Part shown: one piece after another, positions 61,436 through 64,000 of the stretch | Numbering within the stretch: position 1 is the stretch's first letter | Layout of the letters: the number at the start of each line of letters is the position of its first letter | NCBI RefSeq assembly: GCF_001598235.1 | Contig: NZ_BCYO01000004.1 | Coordinates: 186,001-250,000, forward strand | Direction: 5' to 3' | From: Polaromonas jejuensis NBRC 106434 | GTDB lineage: Bacteria; Pseudomonadota; Gammaproteobacteria; Burkholderiales; Burkholderiaceae_C | Length of the DNA: 64,000 bases | Translations under genes and position numbers: made by a program | The notes under the pieces: generated by a model | Databases searched by the model: none | What the model saw: the letters and a program-made list of their open reading frames with translations, nothing else | What the model was told of the DNA's origin: nothing

Positions 61436-62509
61436 ATGCAAAAATTTCAAGAATTGCGGCTGGAGAACATCAACCTGAACTTCGGGTCGTTCAAGGCGTT
61501 GGAGGATTTCTCGCTCACCGTCAAGGCAGGCGAGTTCATTTCGTTGCTCGGCCCGTCTGGCTGCGGCAAATCGACGGCCTTGAACTGCCTGTCCGGGCTG
61601 CTGCAGGTGAGCTCCGGCAGCATCATGCTGGACAACACCCGCATCGATGTGTTGCCGCCTGAGCGTCGCGGCTTCGGCATGGTGTTCCAGAACTACGCGC
61701 TGTTCCCGCACCTCACGGTGCGCTCCAACGTGGCTTTCGGGCTGGAGATGCGCAAGGTGCCGAAGGCCGAGATCGACCAGCGTGTCGAGCGCGCGCTGGC
61801 CACCGTACAGCTCGCCAACCAGGTCGACAAACTGCCCGGCCAGCTTTCGGGTGGCCAGCAGCAGCGCGTGGCCATTGCGCGCGCGGTTGCGATCGAGCCG
61901 CCGCTGGTGCTGATGGACGAGCCCTTGTCGAACCTGGATGCGAAGCTGCGGCTGGAACTGCGCCACGAGATCAAACGGCTGCACCATGCGCTGGGTCTGA
62001 CGACGATTTATGTCACGCACGACCAGGACGAGGCCTTGTCGTTGTCGGACCGCATCGTCGTGATGCGCGACGGACGCATCCAGCAGCAGGGTGCGCCCGA
62101 GATGCTCTATACCAGCCCCGCCAACCTGTATGTCGCGCGCTTCATGGGCTACCGCAATGCTTTCGCCACTTCGGTCGAGACGGTGGCGGACGGCCGGACG
62201 ATAGCGCGCGTCGGTGATGGGCCAGGCGCGATGCGCTTCCATGGTCTGGTGCCTGCACCCGGCGCCGGCGCGGCGTCGCTGGCCTTCCGGCCCGATGATG
62301 TCGAGCTGGCGGATGAAGGCATTCCCGCCCAAGTCGCACAAGTGGAGTATTGCGGCCAGCTTTGGATGGTGGATCTGCGCACGGCGGATGGCACGCATGT
62401 GACCATGGAAACGCACGAGCGGGTGGCGATGGGCCAGCAGGTGCACTTCCGCGTGCCAGTGGAGCGCATCCGGCTGTTCGCCGACGCCTTTGTACCGGAG
62501 GCGGCATGA
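61436..62509 (+). CDS. PotA-like ABC importer ATPase
   Basis: This 357-residue ATPase has Walker [12 protein letters not shown] near residue 38, the Q-loop MVFQNYALFPHLTV, signature [16 protein letters not shown], Walker B LVLMDEPLSNLDAKLR and H-loop YVTHDQDEALSLSD. A TOBE-type regulatory domain occupies the last 110 residues (SLAFRPDDVELAD). ATG at 61436; the stop overlaps the next start (ATGA). Confidence 0.93.
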   Translation: MQKFQELRLENINLNFGSFKALEDFSLTVKAGEFISLLGPSGCGKSTALNCLSGLLQVSSGSIMLDNTRIDVLPPERRGFGMVFQNYALFPHLTVRSNVAFGLEMRKVPKAEIDQRVERALATVQLANQVDKLPGQLSGGQQQRVAIARAVAIEPPLVLMDEPLSNLDAKLRLELRHEIKRLHHALGLTTIYVTHDQDEALSLSDRIVVMRDGRIQQQGAPEMLYTSPANLYVARFMGYRNAFATSVETVADGRTIARVGDGPGAMRFHGLVPAPGAGAASLAFRPDDVELADEGIPAQVAQVEYCGQLWMVDLRTADGTHVTMETHERVAMGQQVHFRVPVERIRLFADAFVPEAA

Positions 62510-63414
62510 GCGGCGTTAGCGTCATTAAGGCACCGGCAGCCGTGCATCGGCATACCAGCGGCGCCGTGGCGGGACGCGACCTGCGCGTGCTGCTGGTCAT
62601 TCCGGCGGTGCTCGCCATCGTGCTGCTGTTCATCTACCCGTTCGGCTACGGCCTGCTGCTGTCGCTGCAGCCGGCCGAGGGAGGCTGGCTGGAGAACTAC
62701 GCGCGTTTCTTTTCGGAGCCGCGTCTGTACGACACCATTAGCACTACGCTCAAGATATCGTTGCCCGTCACGGTCTTTAATATCCTCATCGCGCTGCCTA
62801 TGGCCTACATGCTGCGGGTGCCAAGTCTGCAGCAGCGCCTGATCGCGGCGCTGCTGGTGATTCCGATGACGCTGGGCACCGTACTGGTCGCGCAGGGCAT
62901 GCTCACCTATCTCTCGCCGAATGGCTGGCTCAACCGCAGCCTGCTGGTGTTGGGACTGGTTGCCGAGCCGCTAGAGATTCTGCACGGGCCATTGGCGGTT
63001 GAGCTGTCGCTGGTCATCACCGGATTCCCGTTTGCCTTTCTGATGCTCCTCTCGTACGTGACCGGTATCGACCCTTCGCTGGGCCGTGCGGCTGCCACGC
63101 TCGGCGCTTCGCCGCTGGAGCAGTTCAAGCGCGTCTACCTGCCACTGCTGGTGCCGGGACTGGTGACCACCTTCTGCCTGGTGTTCGTGCAGGCCTTCGC
63201 GGTGTTTCCGTCGGCGGTGCTGCTGGGCTCACCGGCCGGCTCGACGCGTGTGATCTCGCTGGCGGCCTACGAGGCGGCTTACGAGGACTTCAATTACTCC
63301 ATGGCCTCGTCGATTGCCATCATCATGGGCGTGGTCCAGCTGATTGTGGTGCTGCTGGCGCTCGGCATCCGCCGCGCCGCCTACCGTGGCCCGGCAAGTG
63401 GCGGGAAAGGTTAA
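62506..63414 (+). CDS. PotB-like ABC importer permease
   Basis: This 302-residue permease has six predicted membrane helices and the EAA loop GRAAATLGASPLEQFKRVYL followed by PLLVPGL. It starts inside the ATPase stop codon. The N-terminal 25 residues are poorly conserved. Confidence 0.9.
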   Translation: MSGVSVIKAPAAVHRHTSGAVAGRDLRVLLVIPAVLAIVLLFIYPFGYGLLLSLQPAEGGWLENYARFFSEPRLYDTISTTLKISLPVTVFNILIALPMAYMLRVPSLQQRLIAALLVIPMTLGTVLVAQGMLTYLSPNGWLNRSLLVLGLVAEPLEILHGPLAVELSLVITGFPFAFLMLLSYVTGIDPSLGRAAATLGASPLEQFKRVYLPLLVPGLVTTFCLVFVQAFAVFPSAVLLGSPAGSTRVISLAAYEAAYEDFNYSMASSIAIIMGVVQLIVVLLALGIRRAAYRGPASGGKG

Positions 63415-63416
63415 TC

Positions 63417-64000
63417 ATGTATTCAAGCGAACTGAGTCAACGCGCCTTCCGCATCGCCTTTGGCATGCTGATGGCCTTCATCATCCTCAACGTGGTCGCC
63501 ATCGTCGCGGTGGTGATGGTCAACTCCTTCGGAACCCACTGGTTTACCGGCTGGCTGCCCGAAGGCTTCGCCACCAGCTGGTACCTGCGTGCCTGGAAGG
63601 AATTCCAGCTCGCCGACGTGCTCTGGACCACCGCGCTGACAGTCGGTGCAGTGGTGCTGTCGTCGGTCCTGCTCGGTGTGCCCGCCGCGTATGTATTGGC
63701 ACGGGTGGACTTCCGGGGCAAGCGGCTGGTCACGCTGCTGTTCCTGCTGCCGCTGCTGGTGCCGCCCATGACCTATGGCATTCCGCTCGCCACCACGCTC
63801 TACCAAGTCGGCCTGGGCGGCACGATCTGGGGCGTGATCCTCGCCAATATCGTCCCTTGTGCGCCCTTCGTGGTGATGGTCATGACGCCCTTCATCGAGC
63901 AGATCGACACCCGCGTCGAGGTGGCGGCGCGCGTGTTTGGCGCCGGCACGTTCACCATCTTCCTGCGCATTCTGATGCCGCTGCTGCTGCCCGGCATCAT
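63417..64000 (+). CDS. PotC-like ABC importer permease (3' end outside window)
   Basis: The ATG at 63417 lies 2 bp after the previous stop. The 194 visible codons begin MYSSELSQRAFRIAFGMLMA. Four hydrophobic segments are visible, and the EAA-type loop RVEVAARVFGAGTFTIFLRI has begun. The gene continues beyond the window. Confidence 0.9.
   Translation, partial: MYSSELSQRAFRIAFGMLMAFIILNVVAIVAVVMVNSFGTHWFTGWLPEGFATSWYLRAWKEFQLADVLWTTALTVGAVVLSSVLLGVPAAYVLARVDFRGKRLVTLLFLLPLLVPPMTYGIPLATTLYQVGLGGTIWGVILANIVPCAPFVVMVMTPFIEQIDTRVEVAARVFGAGTFTIFLRILMPLLLPGI

Overview
The window is GC-rich chromosomal DNA (roughly 60% or more G+C by eye, with short AT-richer patches) from a betaproteobacterium of the Burkholderiales, most likely Comamonadaceae and Polaromonas-like. 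That placement is inference. It rests on gene order (pst-phoU-phoB-phoR; trxA-rho-rpmE2; dnaX-ybaB-recR; moaA-mobA-moeA), the number of Bug/TctC binding proteins, and dispersed short palindromes of the kind I associate with this family.

Layout. 1-4.4 kb: phosphate uptake and its two-component control (pstA, cut by the window edge, then pstB, phoU, phoB, phoR). 4.4-10 kb, minus strand: a coupled membrane glycosyltransferase/MATE exporter pair, then trxA, rho and rpmE2. 10.2-16.2 kb: an AddB-like/AddA-like recombination helicase-nuclease pair. 16.2-19.5 kb: small housekeeping and hypothetical genes. 19.8-22.3 kb: an accessory patch with a cytochrome c gene carrying a nonsense codon, two hypothetical genes of lower G+C, a 25-bp direct repeat and a decayed tyrosine recombinase. 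22.5-26.9 kb: an orphan ParA, dnaX with an apparent programmed -1 frameshift site, ybaB, recR and a MAPEG protein. 27-29.9 kb: a NitT/TauT-type ABC importer whose ATPase carries an in-frame insertion derived from a repeat. 30-33.6 kb: DUF3096, a lytic transglycosylase, a broken gloB, a methyltransferase and rnhA. 33.8-38.4 kb: an RND pump without an outer-membrane channel gene. 38.4-41.8 kb: molybdenum cofactor genes. 42-45.4 kb: an SDR and a coupled trio of exported proteins that includes an M48-TPR protease.

45.5-59.1 kb looks like a sugar-acid (hexuronate/aldarate/aldonate) catabolic region: aldehyde dehydrogenase, UxuA-like dehydratase, enolase-superfamily acid-sugar dehydratase, RraA-like aldolase, IlvD/Edd-family dehydratase, three Bug binding proteins and a GntR regulator with a 14-bp palindrome upstream. 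It has been rearranged: the 3' tail of a second enolase-superfamily gene and a thioesterase remnant survive near 53 kb. 59.1-60 kb is a graveyard (two truncated genes with duplicated start regions and an ISL3-type transposase end). 60.2-64 kb is a PotABCD-like ABC importer that runs off the window.

The most unusual signals are sequence-level. (1) At least 14 copies of a 17-bp element, GCTAY-N7-RNAGC with an invariant 7-nt spacer, are spread through the window, eight of them inside coding sequences. (2) A separate GC-rich element directly abuts the stop codons of three unrelated genes in the same orientation and occurs a fourth time in frame inside an ABC ATPase. (3) dnaX carries A AAA AAG, an immediate -1 frame TGA and a hairpin, the arrangement used in E. 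coli to make the gamma subunit. I saw no convincing CRISPR array, rRNA, tRNA or complete prophage.
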